This document shows, one piece after another, positions 1 to 9,499 of a stretch of DNA of 64,000 nt; the stretch's first letter is position 1; the number at the start of each line of letters is the position of its first letter. Origin of the DNA: Brevibacterium jeotgali (GTDB lineage Bacteria > Actinomycetota > Actinomycetes > Actinomycetales > Brevibacteriaceae). The position numbers were made by a program, and so were the translations under genes. The notes below the pieces were generated by a model. The model searched no databases, was not told the DNA's origin, and saw only the letters and a list, made by a program, of their open reading frames with translations. The stretch is taken from NCBI RefSeq assembly GCF_900169175.1, contig NZ_FXZM01000011.1:1-64000 (forward strand). Direction: 5' to 3'.

Positions 1-905
1 AAAGTAGGGTGGGACATGTCGAGGTCTTCCGGATGGGCAGTGTAGGAACTTCCATCTTCAGGGAGACCTCGACTCCTACACGGACAGCGACGCGCTCAAC
101 GGACTACACCCTCGTTCGAGAAGAGCCATTTTCGCCCCTGTGGCGGACTGACTGTGGAGAGTGCACTGCGGGCGCTGTCCTCCGGTGGTCGCCACTACGT
201 CTTCCGATTCGCGTCAGGCGACGTACCACGTTCCCCGGCCACCATCGTCGTGCTTCGGAACTGACCAGTCATCGGCATCGACGGGTCGCGCGACGGGGGG
301 CGCCCGAGGGCGGCGCGGAGCTGCCGAAGGACCTCTTCCAACACATCGAGGCTGGTTAGCCGACTCCTCGTCAACCGTCGGTCGCCGGACTCGACGATGC
401 GGATCGGGTCCTCACACCGATCCCTGATGGACGTGCGCGGAGGGTCCCAGTCCGGGCGAGCCGTAACACTCGATCTGCGGCTCATACCCGTAGCCGCAGG
501 CAAGGGGTACAGGCCGCCCAGCCCATCCTTCGCTATCGAGAGATCCGGACGATAGAGGCCCCTGTATGAGCATCTCAGTGCCGATCGGTTCGGACATGTC
601 GATGTCTTCAAGGACGAATCCTTGTCCAGCATCATTGGTGCCTGAAGCGCTCACCTCGGTGATTCTTCATTCACACTCAAGTTCTGAACTCCGAACCAAG
701 CACGATTGCGGCGGACTGCAGAAGCCGGAAGCGTCCTTGTCTCAGCAAGTTCTTCTTCCTCAAAGGCTGGTCTGAGTGGTGGACAATACATGCTCCCGCC
801 AGTAGCCCGGCCAACAGCGCCGCGAAAACCCCACTCACTCTCCCGATCACGCTGCCGGAAGCAAGGTGGTCGCGGGCTGTATGACCGGTCACGCGGTTCT
901 CATGA
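1..905. other. Gene-poor left end with possible mobile-element remnant
   Basis: No reading frame in this stretch has a convincing start, ribosome site and protein-like sequence together. Positions 40-47 and 74-81 are an inverted repeat (GTGTAGGA / TCCTACAC), so the first 100 bases could fold. The style of the sequence recalls the non-coding end of an insertion sequence, but I cannot confirm a family. Positions 555-654 hold a decayed dehydrogenase N-terminus, listed separately. A GTG-started minus frame at 677-892 has one hydrophobic segment but no ribosome site and is not called. Confidence 0.4.
555..654 (-). pseudogene. N-terminal fragment of a zinc-type alcohol dehydrogenase
   Basis: Read from 654 downward, the frame contains FVLEDIDMSEPIGTEMLIQ, which matches the first beta strands of MDR-family alcohol dehydrogenases (pattern F.LEDI.L..P...E.L). 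The similarity stops abruptly near 555: the expected Cys-His-Ser-Asp zinc-ligand segment never appears and the frame runs on into unrelated residues. It is therefore a broken relic of a second alcohol dehydrogenase lying just beyond the intact one at 906-2006. The two N-termini differ clearly, so it is not a simple recent duplication. Recognition rests on a motif of about 20 residues only. Confidence 0.45.
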
Positions 906-2006
906 TCAGAACGCGATGACGTTGCGGGCTACCGTGCCGGTCTTGAGCTCATCGAAACCAGTGTTGATATCAGCGAGAGAGATCGTCCGGGAGACCAGCT
1001 CGTCGAGCTTCAGCCGTCCCTGCAGGTACAGTTCGGCCAACTTCGGGACGTCGACGCGGAAGTTCGACGACCCCATCCAGACGCCTCGCACTCCGTGCTC
1101 GCGCTGCAGGAACGGCCCGCCGACGCCGTCGATGTTCAGGTCGAGCGTCGCACCGGGACGCTGAATGCCCACCAAGTAGGCAGTGCCGTGCGTCGTCAGC
1201 ATTCCTAGTGCCTGCTCAACTGTCGGCACAAGACCAATGACCTCCAAGGCGTGATCCACGCCGAGGCCGCCCGTGATCTCCTTGACTGCCGCGACCGGGT
1301 CCACCTCACCCGCGTGAATGACATCGGTCGCGCCGAAGTCGCGTGCCAACTCCAGTTTGCCCGGCTGCAGGTCGACGGCGATGATCCGCTCAGCACTGGT
1401 GATGCGGGCCATCTGGATGGCGTTGAGGCCGACGCCTCCGCAGCCGATGACCGCGACAGTCTCACCTGAACGGACCCTTGCGGAGTTGCTGATGGCACCA
1501 GCGCCGGTGAGCACGCCGCAGCCCAGCAGCGCGGCCCGATCGAACGGTACCGACTTGTCGATGGCGACGAGCTGGTTCTCATGGATGAGAGCCTGCTCTG
1601 CGAACCCGGCCATGCCAGCTGGCGTCGACACTGCTTCGCCGTTGATGCTCACACGTGGGTTCTCCGTACGGGCGCGGTATAGCTCGCGGCCGTTCCGGCA
1701 CGCATTGAGATAGCCCCGAGCGCAGGCATTGCAGTGCCCACACGACGTGATGAGGCAGGCGACGACGTGGTCACCGACCTGCAGGCCCGCAACATCGGGG
1801 CCGATCTCAGCTACCACTCCCGCGACTTCATGCCCCAGCATGATCGGAGCAGAGAAGCCGAAGTCGTTCTCACCGAGGTGGACATCGCTGTGGCACAGGC
1901 CGACCGCTTTGACATCCACGAGCACTTCGCGGCCGATCGGCGCATCGATGACGGCATCGCCGACGATGAACGGGCTGGCGATTTCGGACAGATATGCGGC
2001 TTTCAT
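906..2006 (-). CDS. Zinc-dependent alcohol dehydrogenase (MDR superfamily)
   Basis: A 366-residue NAD(P)-dependent alcohol dehydrogenase that interconverts an alcohol and its aldehyde in the cytoplasm. The catalytic-zinc motif is visible as Cys38-His-Ser-Asp with His59-Glu60 (GHE). Four structural-zinc cysteines lie at about 89, 92, 95 and 103, and the Rossmann motif GCGGVG is in the middle of the protein. The start at 2006 is chosen over an upstream GTG because AGAGGAA precedes this ATG and the sequence MKAAYL is typical of the family. It is the last gene of the minus-strand catabolic cluster, 129 bases after the enoyl-CoA hydratase, next to an aldehyde dehydrogenase. The likely job is the first oxidation of the imported or derived substrate, or reduction of an aldehyde intermediate. 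Substrate unknown. Confidence 0.9.
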   Translation of the reverse strand: MKAAYLSEIASPFIVGDAVIDAPIGREVLVDVKAVGLCHSDVHLGENDFGFSAPIMLGHEVAGVVAEIGPDVAGLQVGDHVVACLITSCGHCNACARGYLNACRNGRELYRARTENPRVSINGEAVSTPAGMAGFAEQALIHENQLVAIDKSVPFDRAALLGCGVLTGAGAISNSARVRSGETVAVIGCGGVGLNAIQMARITSAERIIAVDLQPGKLELARDFGATDVIHAGEVDPVAAVKEITGGLGVDHALEVIGLVPTVEQALGMLTTHGTAYLVGIQRPGATLDLNIDGVGGPFLQREHGVRGVWMGSSNFRVDVPKLAELYLQGRLKLDELVSRTISLADINTGFDELKTGTVARNVIAF

Positions 2007-2135
2007 GAAGTTCCTCTTTCTGCGGCTGCCCGCCGATGCTGCAGGCCGGTCGTATACACGGATGAATGGTGCGCAAGGCATGTGATCGCCCGTGGAGCCG
2101 GAGTGTTCCGGCTCCACGGGCGGCCTCGTCCCGCC

Positions 2136-3071
2136 TCAATCGATTCGGTCCTTGTCAGGAAAGGACGGGATGAAGTCCGGGTAGTCCTGCGGCACCGTCA
2201 GACTGAACGATGCGGCGCGCTTCTCGAGGAAGGATTCCACGCCTTCGGCCACGTCCGACTGCTGGCCCAGTTCGTAGACCGTGCGCGAATCTACTCGGTG
2301 CGCCTCCCACGGAGAATCCGCCGTGAGCATTCCCCACAACAGTTGCCGGGTCGCTCCCAAAGAAACGGCCGAGGCATTTGCGACGATGTCACGGGCCATC
2401 TCGAGCGCTGTGTCGAGGAGGTTCTCAGGCTCCACGATTCGGGAGATCAGTCCTGCTGCGAGAGCTTCGTCGACGCCGAAGACGCGACCCGTGTACGACC
2501 AATCGAGCGCCCGGCTCACTCCGACGATGCGGGGCAGGAACCAGCTCGAGGCTGCTTCTGGCACGAGCCCACGCCGGACGAAGACGAAACCGAATTTGGC
2601 CTCCGAGGAGGCGATCCGGATGTCCGTGGGAAGGGTGAATGTGGCCCCCACCCCCACAGCAGCGCCGTTGTACGCGGTGATGATCGGCTTACGCAGAGCG
2701 GCGAATGCCAGCGAGACCTGCCCACCGCCGTCCCGTCGGAAGCCGTCGACCAGCTGGACGGGCTCCGCCTGATCACTCTCGACGTTGTTCTCCGATTCGT
2801 AGTCGAATGTCGTTCCGCCAGAAGTCAGGTCAGCGCCGGGGCAGAAGAACCTGCCCTTTCCGGTGAGCACAACGACTCGAACATCATCATCTGAATCGGC
2901 GCGCTGCGCTGCGGCAATGAGCTCGTTGCGCATAGTGCCGTTGAATCCGTTCTTGTTCGTCGGACTGTCGATGGTGATGAGCGCGATATGGTCTGTCACC
3001 TCGAACGCGAGGGTCTCGTAGTCCCCAGTGGCCGACGAGCTCTTCGCTCGGTCCGCATATTCCACACTCAT
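2136..3071 (-). CDS. Enoyl-CoA hydratase/isomerase family protein
   Basis: A 311-residue crotonase-fold protein. The oxyanion-hole segments CPGADL and YNGAAVGVGATF are both present. One acidic catalytic residue is visible in RRGLVPEAASSWFLPR (the second glutamate of the family), while the position often holding the first glutamate is alanine. The family hydrates or isomerises 2-enoyl-CoA thioesters. The ATG at 3071 overlaps the aldehyde dehydrogenase stop (ATGA), implying translational coupling, and a longer GTG start at 3125 is therefore not used. It is slightly longer than the common 255-270 residues because of a charged insert after the first oxyanion strand (residues about 80-110) and an extended tail. 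The exact substrate cannot be read from sequence. Confidence 0.88.
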   Translation of the reverse strand: MSVEYADRAKSSSATGDYETLAFEVTDHIALITIDSPTNKNGFNGTMRNELIAAAQRADSDDDVRVVVLTGKGRFFCPGADLTSGGTTFDYESENNVESDQAEPVQLVDGFRRDGGGQVSLAFAALRKPIITAYNGAAVGVGATFTLPTDIRIASSEAKFGFVFVRRGLVPEAASSWFLPRIVGVSRALDWSYTGRVFGVDEALAAGLISRIVEPENLLDTALEMARDIVANASAVSLGATRQLLWGMLTADSPWEAHRVDSRTVYELGQQSDVAEGVESFLEKRAASFSLTVPQDYPDFIPSFPDKDRID

Positions 3072-4471
3072 GCGTCGTCCTTGACACGTACAAGGCGCTT
3101 GTTGAGGAACTCCTCGATCCCCCACGGCCCCAGCTCACGCCCGAAACCGGAACGCTTGATGCCCCCGAACGGAAGGAACTCCCGCGATTCCTCGACATTA
3201 TTGACGAACACCATTCCAGCGTTGATTTCGTCCCCCACTCGACGGGCACGCTCAACGTCGGTCGAGAACACCGTCGCACCGAGTCCGAAATCTGTGTCGT
3301 TGGCCAGTGCCACCGCCGCGTCGTCGGACTCCACTCTGAAGACGACGAACGCAGGACCGAAGATCTCCTCGCTATAGGCGACAGTGCCAGGCTTCACATC
3401 GACGAGCAGCGTCGGCTCGACGTAGGCGCCTGGTCCCTCGATGTGCCCACCACCGGCGAGCACCGTCGCACCGTCGGCCTCCGCTCGCTCAATCTGATCG
3501 ACGAACGTGTTGGCCGCCTGCTGTGAGGACAGCGGAGCCAGGGTCGTCTCCTTATCTAGCGGATCACCAGCGCTATATTCCAGCACACGCTCACGCAACT
3601 TCTCCACGAACGCGTCGTAGATGTCAGACATGACGATCATCCGCTTCGGACCGTTGCACGCCTGGCCCATATTCATCATCCGGATCTCATACGCCGTGTC
3701 GACGGACTCAGCCACGTCCTCTGAATCAAGAACAAGGTAAGGGTCTGATCCGCCCAGCTCGAGCACGACCTTCTTCAGGTGCTTACCCGCAGATTGCGCG
3801 ACGCTCGCCCCTGCGCCCTCACTGCCAGTGAGGGACACCCCGTGGATCCGAGGGTCGGCGATGATGTCGTCGACCTGCTGGTGCGAAGCGAAGACCTTCA
3901 CATAGGCACCCGTTGGAAGACCCGCCTCAGCGAAGATCTCCTCGATCACGGTCGCCGTACGCGGGCAGCTGTCCGCATGTTTGAGCACGATCGTGTTGCC
4001 CGCCATGAGGTTCGGCGCCGCGAAGCGAACGACCTGATACAAGGGGAAATTCCACGGCATGACACCCAACAGCGCGCCCAGCGGACGCCGCTGCACCACT
4101 GCTGGCAGGGTGCCGAACGTCTCGACGGGCTCATCAGCAAGCATCCGCTCCGCGTGCTCGGCATAGTATTTCATGATCAGTGAGGAGATGATCACCTCGC
4201 CCTTCGCTTCTCGGGCGCGCTTTCCCATTTCTTGAGAGATCGTCTCGACGAGTTCGGGGAGCCGCTCCTTGTAGATCTCCGCGACGCGCGCAATGACTTT
4301 GGCGCGTTCTGCGATCGGAGTCTTCGACCACCCCGTGAAGGCCGAATCCGCTGCGTCTACGGCCTGGGCGACCTGCGCGTCGTCCGCCTTGGCAAACTCT
4401 GCGAGCACTTCACCTGTAGCCGGGTTGATGGAAGCGCTGGTGGGCTGTGTCTGTATCAGACCCGCAGTCAT
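3068..4471 (-). CDS. NAD(P)-dependent aldehyde dehydrogenase, succinate-semialdehyde dehydrogenase-like
   Basis: A 467-residue aldehyde dehydrogenase that oxidises an aldehyde to its acid. It carries the N-terminal signature SINPATGE, the cofactor segment MPWNFPLYQ at about 138-146, the general base Glu238 in VVLELGGSDP and the catalytic Cys272 in NMGQACNGPKR. The order and wording of these motifs resemble the GabD1-type succinate-semialdehyde dehydrogenases of actinobacteria, although the aldehyde used here may differ. The ATG at 4471 follows a G-rich stretch. Its TGA overlaps the next gene's ATG. In context it should act on the aldehyde made by the nearby alcohol dehydrogenase or on a semialdehyde formed late in the pathway. 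Confidence 0.9.
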   Translation of the reverse strand: MTAGLIQTQPTSASINPATGEVLAEFAKADDAQVAQAVDAADSAFTGWSKTPIAERAKVIARVAEIYKERLPELVETISQEMGKRAREAKGEVIISSLIMKYYAEHAERMLADEPVETFGTLPAVVQRRPLGALLGVMPWNFPLYQVVRFAAPNLMAGNTIVLKHADSCPRTATVIEEIFAEAGLPTGAYVKVFASHQQVDDIIADPRIHGVSLTGSEGAGASVAQSAGKHLKKVVLELGGSDPYLVLDSEDVAESVDTAYEIRMMNMGQACNGPKRMIVMSDIYDAFVEKLRERVLEYSAGDPLDKETTLAPLSSQQAANTFVDQIERAEADGATVLAGGGHIEGPGAYVEPTLLVDVKPGTVAYSEEIFGPAFVVFRVESDDAAVALANDTDFGLGATVFSTDVERARRVGDEINAGMVFVNNVEESREFLPFGGIKRSGFGRELGPWGIEEFLNKRLVRVKDDA

Positions 4472-4576
4472 GCCGCCACCCCCGCACGGTTGCACACAAT
4501 CTTCGTGAAAATCGACTTCATCGTCTTTCCTCTATTCTTTCGTGGATGATCTGTTGTAGCGACTCGCTGTCTGCGC

Positions 4577-6151
4577 TTAGTCGCCCATCACGTCACGCAA
4601 CGACCGCTTGAGAATCTTCCCGGCCGCGCTCTTGGGCATTTCGTCGATGAAGCGCACGTGCTTTGGTGCTTTGAAACCAGCTAGCCCACCCTTGCAGTGC
4701 GCGATCACGTCACCGGCTGTGAAGTCGGCGTCCGGATGGCGCACAACGGCCACGGCGACTGCCTCGACCCACTTGGAATCGGCAATGGCCACAGCGGCCA
4801 CCTCGGCAACTCCTGGCAGGTCGTAGATGTGCTCTTCCACCTCTCTCGACGACACCAGCACCCCGCCTGTGTTGATGACGTCCTTGACCCGGTCGACGAC
4901 ATGGATGAAACGGTGCTCGTCCTGCCGGCCCAGGTCACCGGATCGGAACCATTCTCCGACAAACGCGTCCAATGTCGCCTCCGGATCATCCAGGTATCCG
5001 GAGAACAGCTGCGGAGATCTGTAGACGATCTCGCCCACGTCACCTACCTCAACGTCGTTGAAGTCCTCATCGACGATGCGGACATCGACGAACGTGACGG
5101 CCTTTCCGGCGGAAGTCGGTGAGATGTCGTGGCCTTTCGGCCCCAGCACCGTCGTTGTCGGACCGGCCTCTGTCTGACCGAAGACGTTGTAGAACTGCAC
5201 GCCTTCGAAGGTCGCGCGCAACCGAGCAAGGACGGGTGCCGGCATAATCGACGCACCATACTGCAACTTGCACATGCTGCTCAGATCGAACTCCGGTTGA
5301 CGGGAGTCATTGAGGAGGGCGATCCACACCGTCGGCGGCGCAAAGAAATTGTTGATCGAGTGCTTCTCGATGAGTGAGAACACCCGCCCCGGTTCCGGCT
5401 TCTCACTGATGACGACTGTCGCTCCCGCCATGAGCGCAGGCAGCGTGAAGCTATGCATCTGGCCCGCATGGTACAGCGGCAGTGCGGAGAGAACCCGATC
5501 ATCGGCGTGATGGTCGAGAGCGATAGTCGCCGACGCACAGTGGAACGACAGCGCGCTGTGCGACATCATCGCGCCCTTGGGCTTCGACGTCGTACCGGAC
5601 GTGAAGATGATCTGCGCAATGTCGTCACGCTCAACTCGCGCGGGAGTAAACGTAGCGTTCGACCTCGTCGACGTACGCGCAGTCAGGTCTCGCGCTGTCT
5701 CGAGGCCCCGACCGCGATAGATTAGGCGCTGATCCAGCGCCAGGACCTCCGTGCCATTCAACCAGCCGCCGCTTGCCTCGTCATACGCTCTTTCTAGGTC
5801 CACGAGGAACTCAGCGTCATCAGTGAGGATGAGTGACGGTGCCGTGCGGCGGATGAGGTCGACCGCTTCACCCGCTTTGAAGCCGACATTCATTGGGACG
5901 TGCACCGCGCCGAGCCGGAAGCAGGCGAACATCGCGATGATATACAGGTCCGAGTTGGCTCCCCGGACCACCACCCGGCCGCCATGTGCCAGACCACGTG
6001 CGGCGAACTCCATCGCCAGGGACTCGACCGCCTCCGTAAGCTGCGCGTAGGTCCACGTCCGATCGCCGAATACGAGCGCATCCTTGTCCGGGGTACGCCG
6101 GCAGGAGCGAACCAGAATATCGGCAAGGTTCAACTGTGCGTGGTCATGCAT
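4577..6151 (-). CDS. Class I adenylate-forming acyl-CoA synthetase
   Basis: A 524-residue AMP-forming ligase that activates a carboxylic acid to its CoA thioester with ATP. The phosphate loop TSGTTSKPKG is at about 184-193, the FGQTEAGP motif follows in the middle, the hinge region reads RSGDLGRQDE...VDRVKDVI, and the C-terminal catalytic lysine lies in SAAGKILKR. A GTG two codons upstream (6157) is an alternative start; ATG at 6151 is preferred. It is one of two CoA ligases in the same cluster, 32 bases after the CaiC-like one, which suggests two acids are activated or one acid at two stages. The specific acid is not identifiable; medium-chain, aromatic and isoprenoid acids are all possible. 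Confidence 0.9.
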   Translation of the reverse strand: MHDHAQLNLADILVRSCRRTPDKDALVFGDRTWTYAQLTEAVESLAMEFAARGLAHGGRVVVRGANSDLYIIAMFACFRLGAVHVPMNVGFKAGEAVDLIRRTAPSLILTDDAEFLVDLERAYDEASGGWLNGTEVLALDQRLIYRGRGLETARDLTARTSTRSNATFTPARVERDDIAQIIFTSGTTSKPKGAMMSHSALSFHCASATIALDHHADDRVLSALPLYHAGQMHSFTLPALMAGATVVISEKPEPGRVFSLIEKHSINNFFAPPTVWIALLNDSRQPEFDLSSMCKLQYGASIMPAPVLARLRATFEGVQFYNVFGQTEAGPTTTVLGPKGHDISPTSAGKAVTFVDVRIVDEDFNDVEVGDVGEIVYRSPQLFSGYLDDPEATLDAFVGEWFRSGDLGRQDEHRFIHVVDRVKDVINTGGVLVSSREVEEHIYDLPGVAEVAAVAIADSKWVEAVAVAVVRHPDADFTAGDVIAHCKGGLAGFKAPKHVRFIDEMPKSAAGKILKRSLRDVMGD

Positions 6152-6183
6152 TCTCACGAACTCGCTCTCTCATCAAACATCTC

Positions 6184-7848
6184 TCAATTAACGGAATACT
6201 CGAACTGAGCACGCAACTTGTACTTCTCGATCTTGTTCGTCGGGGTTCGAGGAATCTCATCGATCACAGTGATATACCGGGGGCGCATGAATTTTGGCAT
6301 CGTCTCTTCGCAGTATTTCCGGATTGCGTCGACATCAACATCGCCGCCCTGGATATACGCAGCAATATCATCTTCTTCACCCTCGACGCTCGGTACAGCG
6401 ATGACAGCGGCAACTTGGACTTGCTCGTGTTTAGTCAGCATCTCTTCGACGTGATAGCTCGAGATGTTCTCGCCTTTGACTCGCAAGCGACCGCTCATTC
6501 TGTCGACGAAGCGAAAGTATCCATCAGCACCACGACTCGCGGCGTCTCCGGAGTGGAACCACTGGTTCCGAAGTGCAGAAGCCGACGCGTCCGGCTTATT
6601 GATGTACTCATCGAGCAGAATCGCTGGCGCCTTGGAACGAATGACGAGCTCGCCCACCTCATCCGGCGCGCACACCTCATCGCGCTCATTGTGCACCTCG
6701 ACCTCGACGAACGGAGCCGCGGCGCCCATGAAGCCGCGACCTGTCACCGCAGCGGCAGGCAGCACTGGAACTCCTACTTCCTTCAACGTCTCAAGCGTCG
6801 CTGTCGGAACGCCTTCCACCCAGTCCTCGGATTCGCACACCACGACATTGAGGCTCATGCCGGACTCGGTTTGTCCGAACCCTGCCGTCGCGATATTGAT
6901 GCCGAATCGTGCGCAGAACTCTTGGTGGAAGAGGGGCAGCGGCTGCATGTGGACGAGCCGCAGCGTGTTATTACGATCAGCAGGGGATGGCTCGCCCCCC
7001 GACACCCACGGCACCATGACGTCGACGAGCGTCGCCGATGTCGCACCGGAATGAGCGACGCGCTTCCAGAACTCCGTCGTGCTGAACTTGTCCCACAGAC
7101 TCACAGTCGCACCGACCCACCACGCCGCGACGACATTGAACATCGCACCCCCCACGTGGTACATCGGCAGGTCGCAGTAGACGACATCCTCCGATGTGTG
7201 AAGCGATCTGCGCAGCCAGCTGTACTGATTCATCCAGCGATGCGACTGCAGCACCCCCTTGGCGGGTCCCGTCGTGCCGGACGTGTAGATGATGTTTGCT
7301 GGCGTATCAAAGCCCACTTCTACCTGAGGGTCCCTAGCCACCGGCGATTCCAACACGTCGTAATCGCTGGTGGTGAACGTGGAATCACTACCGTCGCTTC
7401 CGTCACCGTCGATGAGGTAGACGCGTGGGACAGCCAAGAGCTGTCCGCGGACAGCTTCCAGTTCGGACAGCAGAGACTTGTCCACGATGATTGCTTCTGC
7501 CTGCAGATCGTTGAGCTGGTAGGCGAGCAGATCCGTCCGGTACGCCGGGTTGATGGGGCTGTATACCATTCCGGCCGTCCAGATCCCGGCCATGGCCTTC
7601 ACCGACACGAACGATTGAGTGGTGTAGACGGCTACCCGGGCACCTATTGGAAGCCCGTCATCCCGGAGATTTACCGCAATCGACCGACGGATTCGTGCAA
7701 GATCGCTGTAAGTGAGGGAGCGTTCCGTGTACCGATAGTCAACTGCGACGGCTTCGGGACAGTCCGCTTCGACTGCTGCCAGCGCCTCGAGAACAGTCGC
7801 ACCGTCCTGTTCGACGACTTTGAGGAAGTTGTTGGTTGAGTGACTCAT
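6184..7848 (-). CDS. AMP-dependent CoA ligase, crotonobetaine/carnitine-CoA ligase (CaiC)-like
   Basis: A 554-residue adenylate-forming ligase. Motifs: TSGTTGPAKG at about 189-198, GFGQTESGMS in the middle, the HSGDAASRGADG...DRMSGRLRVKGENIS hinge region, and TPTNKIEKYKLR with the C-terminal lysine. The ENISSYHVEE wording and the segment before the QTESG motif resemble the CaiC branch (carnitine or crotonobetaine CoA ligases). That branch also includes ligases for other short branched acids, so the name is only a family label. AAAGAGG precedes the ATG. It sits 55 bases downstream of the TRAP permease, so the imported acid is probably its substrate. Confidence 0.88.
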   Translation of the reverse strand: MSHSTNNFLKVVEQDGATVLEALAAVEADCPEAVAVDYRYTERSLTYSDLARIRRSIAVNLRDDGLPIGARVAVYTTQSFVSVKAMAGIWTAGMVYSPINPAYRTDLLAYQLNDLQAEAIIVDKSLLSELEAVRGQLLAVPRVYLIDGDGSDGSDSTFTTSDYDVLESPVARDPQVEVGFDTPANIIYTSGTTGPAKGVLQSHRWMNQYSWLRRSLHTSEDVVYCDLPMYHVGGAMFNVVAAWWVGATVSLWDKFSTTEFWKRVAHSGATSATLVDVMVPWVSGGEPSPADRNNTLRLVHMQPLPLFHQEFCARFGINIATAGFGQTESGMSLNVVVCESEDWVEGVPTATLETLKEVGVPVLPAAAVTGRGFMGAAAPFVEVEVHNERDEVCAPDEVGELVIRSKAPAILLDEYINKPDASASALRNQWFHSGDAASRGADGYFRFVDRMSGRLRVKGENISSYHVEEMLTKHEQVQVAAVIAVPSVEGEEDDIAAYIQGGDVDVDAIRKYCEETMPKFMRPRYITVIDEIPRTPTNKIEKYKLRAQFEYSVN

Positions 7849-7903
7849 GGTCGACTGCCTCTTTCGGATTCGAAGATTTGCAGGAACAGACGAAGCAGAA
7901 CGT

Positions 7904-9355
7904 TCAGTGCTGGATCAGATTGGGCAACCAGAGCGTGATCTCGGGGAAGGCGAACAGGATGGCGATGATGACGACGTCGACGAGCAGAAACGGCAACACC
8001 CCTTTGAACACGGTCTCGACCCTGACGCCGGCCGTACCACTGACCACGTAGCAGGAGAGGCCGACGGGAGGTGACACCAGACCCACCTCGATGAGCTTGA
8101 CAACCAGAATGCCAAACCACACCCCGTCGTAGCCCAGGTCCATGACTACGGGGTACATCAGTGGCATCGCGATCACGAGGATTGAAATGGATTCGAGCCC
8201 CATTCCCATGGGGACCAGAATCGCGAGGAAAATTAGCAGGATGACATACGGTGGAATATCCAATTCGGAAACGTAGTCGGCCAACATGTTCGGCGCACGA
8301 GACGTGATGAGGAAAGCAGACAAGACGGAGGAACCGACGATAATGGAGAATATCATGCTGGTTGTCGAAGCCGTCTCCAGAAGGCCGGACCGAACGTTCT
8401 TCCAGATCTCTCCGAAACCCTGTGATCGAGCCTCCAAAAGCATCATGAGGAATGCGGCGATGGCCCCAATCGCACCGGACTCCGTCGCGGTGAAGATACC
8501 GGAGTAGATTCCGCCGAACACGATCGCGGCAATGATCAGGATCTTGATGAGACCGCGCCACGGCAGATCCCTCAGTCGCTCCGTTGGCGCCTGTGCCTCG
8601 CGGATCTCCTTCTCATCGATGGCGACGAGTGACTCCACAAGGTCTGCTTCAGAGCCTCCCGATTCGGATAGTCGGACAGATGCACCCCGTACCCCTGCTG
8701 CAGTTGCAGCAACCGCATCTGGCGGACCTGTGTTGCTAGCTCCCAGATTCAACCGCTTGGCTACGAAGAACACGTAGGTCATGTACGCGATCGCACTGAG
8801 CAGCCCCGGAATGACACCTGCCGCAAGCATCGCTGCGGTCGACTCTCCCGTCATCACTGAGTAGAAAACGAGAATCACGCTGGGGGGAATCATGACTCCG
8901 AGGGTTCCGGAAATCGCGACGAGACCGCTGGAAAAGGACTTGGGGTAGCCGTAACGGGTCATCTCGCCGATCGACAGCCTTGCCATGGTTGCTGACGTGG
9001 CGACGGAGGACCCGGTAACCGCGGCAAAGCCAGCACACGCCATAACAGTCGCTGCTCCAAGACCGCCCGGAACCTTGCGGAATAGATGGTTGGAGATCTT
9101 ATACACCTGGCTTGCGATCCCCCCATGAACAGCGAAGACCCCGATCATGATGAACGTTGGAATCACGGTGAGCGTGAACACGAAGGTCTCGTCGAACGGA
9201 GCGCTGCCTAAAACTGTTCCCACATACTGCCAATCGTGGAGGAGGAACAGCCCGAACGCGCCAGCGACGGCGAGGGCGTATGCGACCGGAGTTTCAATGG
9301 TCAGCAACAGTAACAACGTCGCTGTGACGACAAGTATGGCGATTAAGGGATCCAC
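7904..9355 (-). CDS. TRAP transporter large permease, DctM subunit
   Basis: A 483-residue integral membrane protein with about 12 hydrophobic segments. It forms the sodium-coupled channel of a tripartite ATP-independent periplasmic transporter with the DctQ and DctP proteins encoded just upstream. Family features visible are IPTFIMIGVFAVHGGIA, AVTGSSVATSATMARLSIGEM and GVMIPPSVILVFYSVMTGES. It is longer than the usual 425-440 residues because of a polar insert of about 60 residues in mid-protein (around NTGPPDAVAATAAGVRG), where subunits normally have a short loop. A GTG at 9472 would add a 39-residue Gly/Arg-rich leader. The GTG at 9355 gives the normal hydrophobic N-terminus MDPLIAILVV and is preferred. 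Confidence 0.9.
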   Translation of the reverse strand: MDPLIAILVVTATLLLLLTIETPVAYALAVAGAFGLFLLHDWQYVGTVLGSAPFDETFVFTLTVIPTFIMIGVFAVHGGIASQVYKISNHLFRKVPGGLGAATVMACAGFAAVTGSSVATSATMARLSIGEMTRYGYPKSFSSGLVAISGTLGVMIPPSVILVFYSVMTGESTAAMLAAGVIPGLLSAIAYMTYVFFVAKRLNLGASNTGPPDAVAATAAGVRGASVRLSESGGSEADLVESLVAIDEKEIREAQAPTERLRDLPWRGLIKILIIAAIVFGGIYSGIFTATESGAIGAIAAFLMMLLEARSQGFGEIWKNVRSGLLETASTTSMIFSIIVGSSVLSAFLITSRAPNMLADYVSELDIPPYVILLIFLAILVPMGMGLESISILVIAMPLMYPVVMDLGYDGVWFGILVVKLIEVGLVSPPVGLSCYVVSGTAGVRVETVFKGVLPFLLVDVVIIAILFAFPEITLWLPNLIQH

Positions 9356-9499
9356 AAAAGTGTGCTTTCTCTTCGCAGCTGAGGTCTGGTCAGCTCTGTG
9401 CTGGTGCCGACCGGACGGGTGGACGTCTGAACCTCCGCCACCGCGTCCGGTCGGATCGTTCGAGCGCCTCACGCGACGCTCGAGCGTTCAGCGATGGGG

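Noticed and set aside
13-609. Near-identical 17-base strings GGACATGTCGAKGTCTTC at 13-30 and 592-609
   Set aside because: The second copy is explained by the dehydrogenase fragment; one short match is not enough to claim a repeat or insertion boundaries.
677-892. Minus-strand 71-codon frame with a hydrophobic stretch after the alcohol dehydrogenase
   Set aside because: GTG start without ribosome site and no recognisable family; probably chance.
6136-7839. Long plus-strand frame of 567 codons opposite the CaiC-like ligase
   Set aside because: It is the antisense shadow of a clear ligase; its composition (Arg/His-rich) is typical of high-GC antisense frames.
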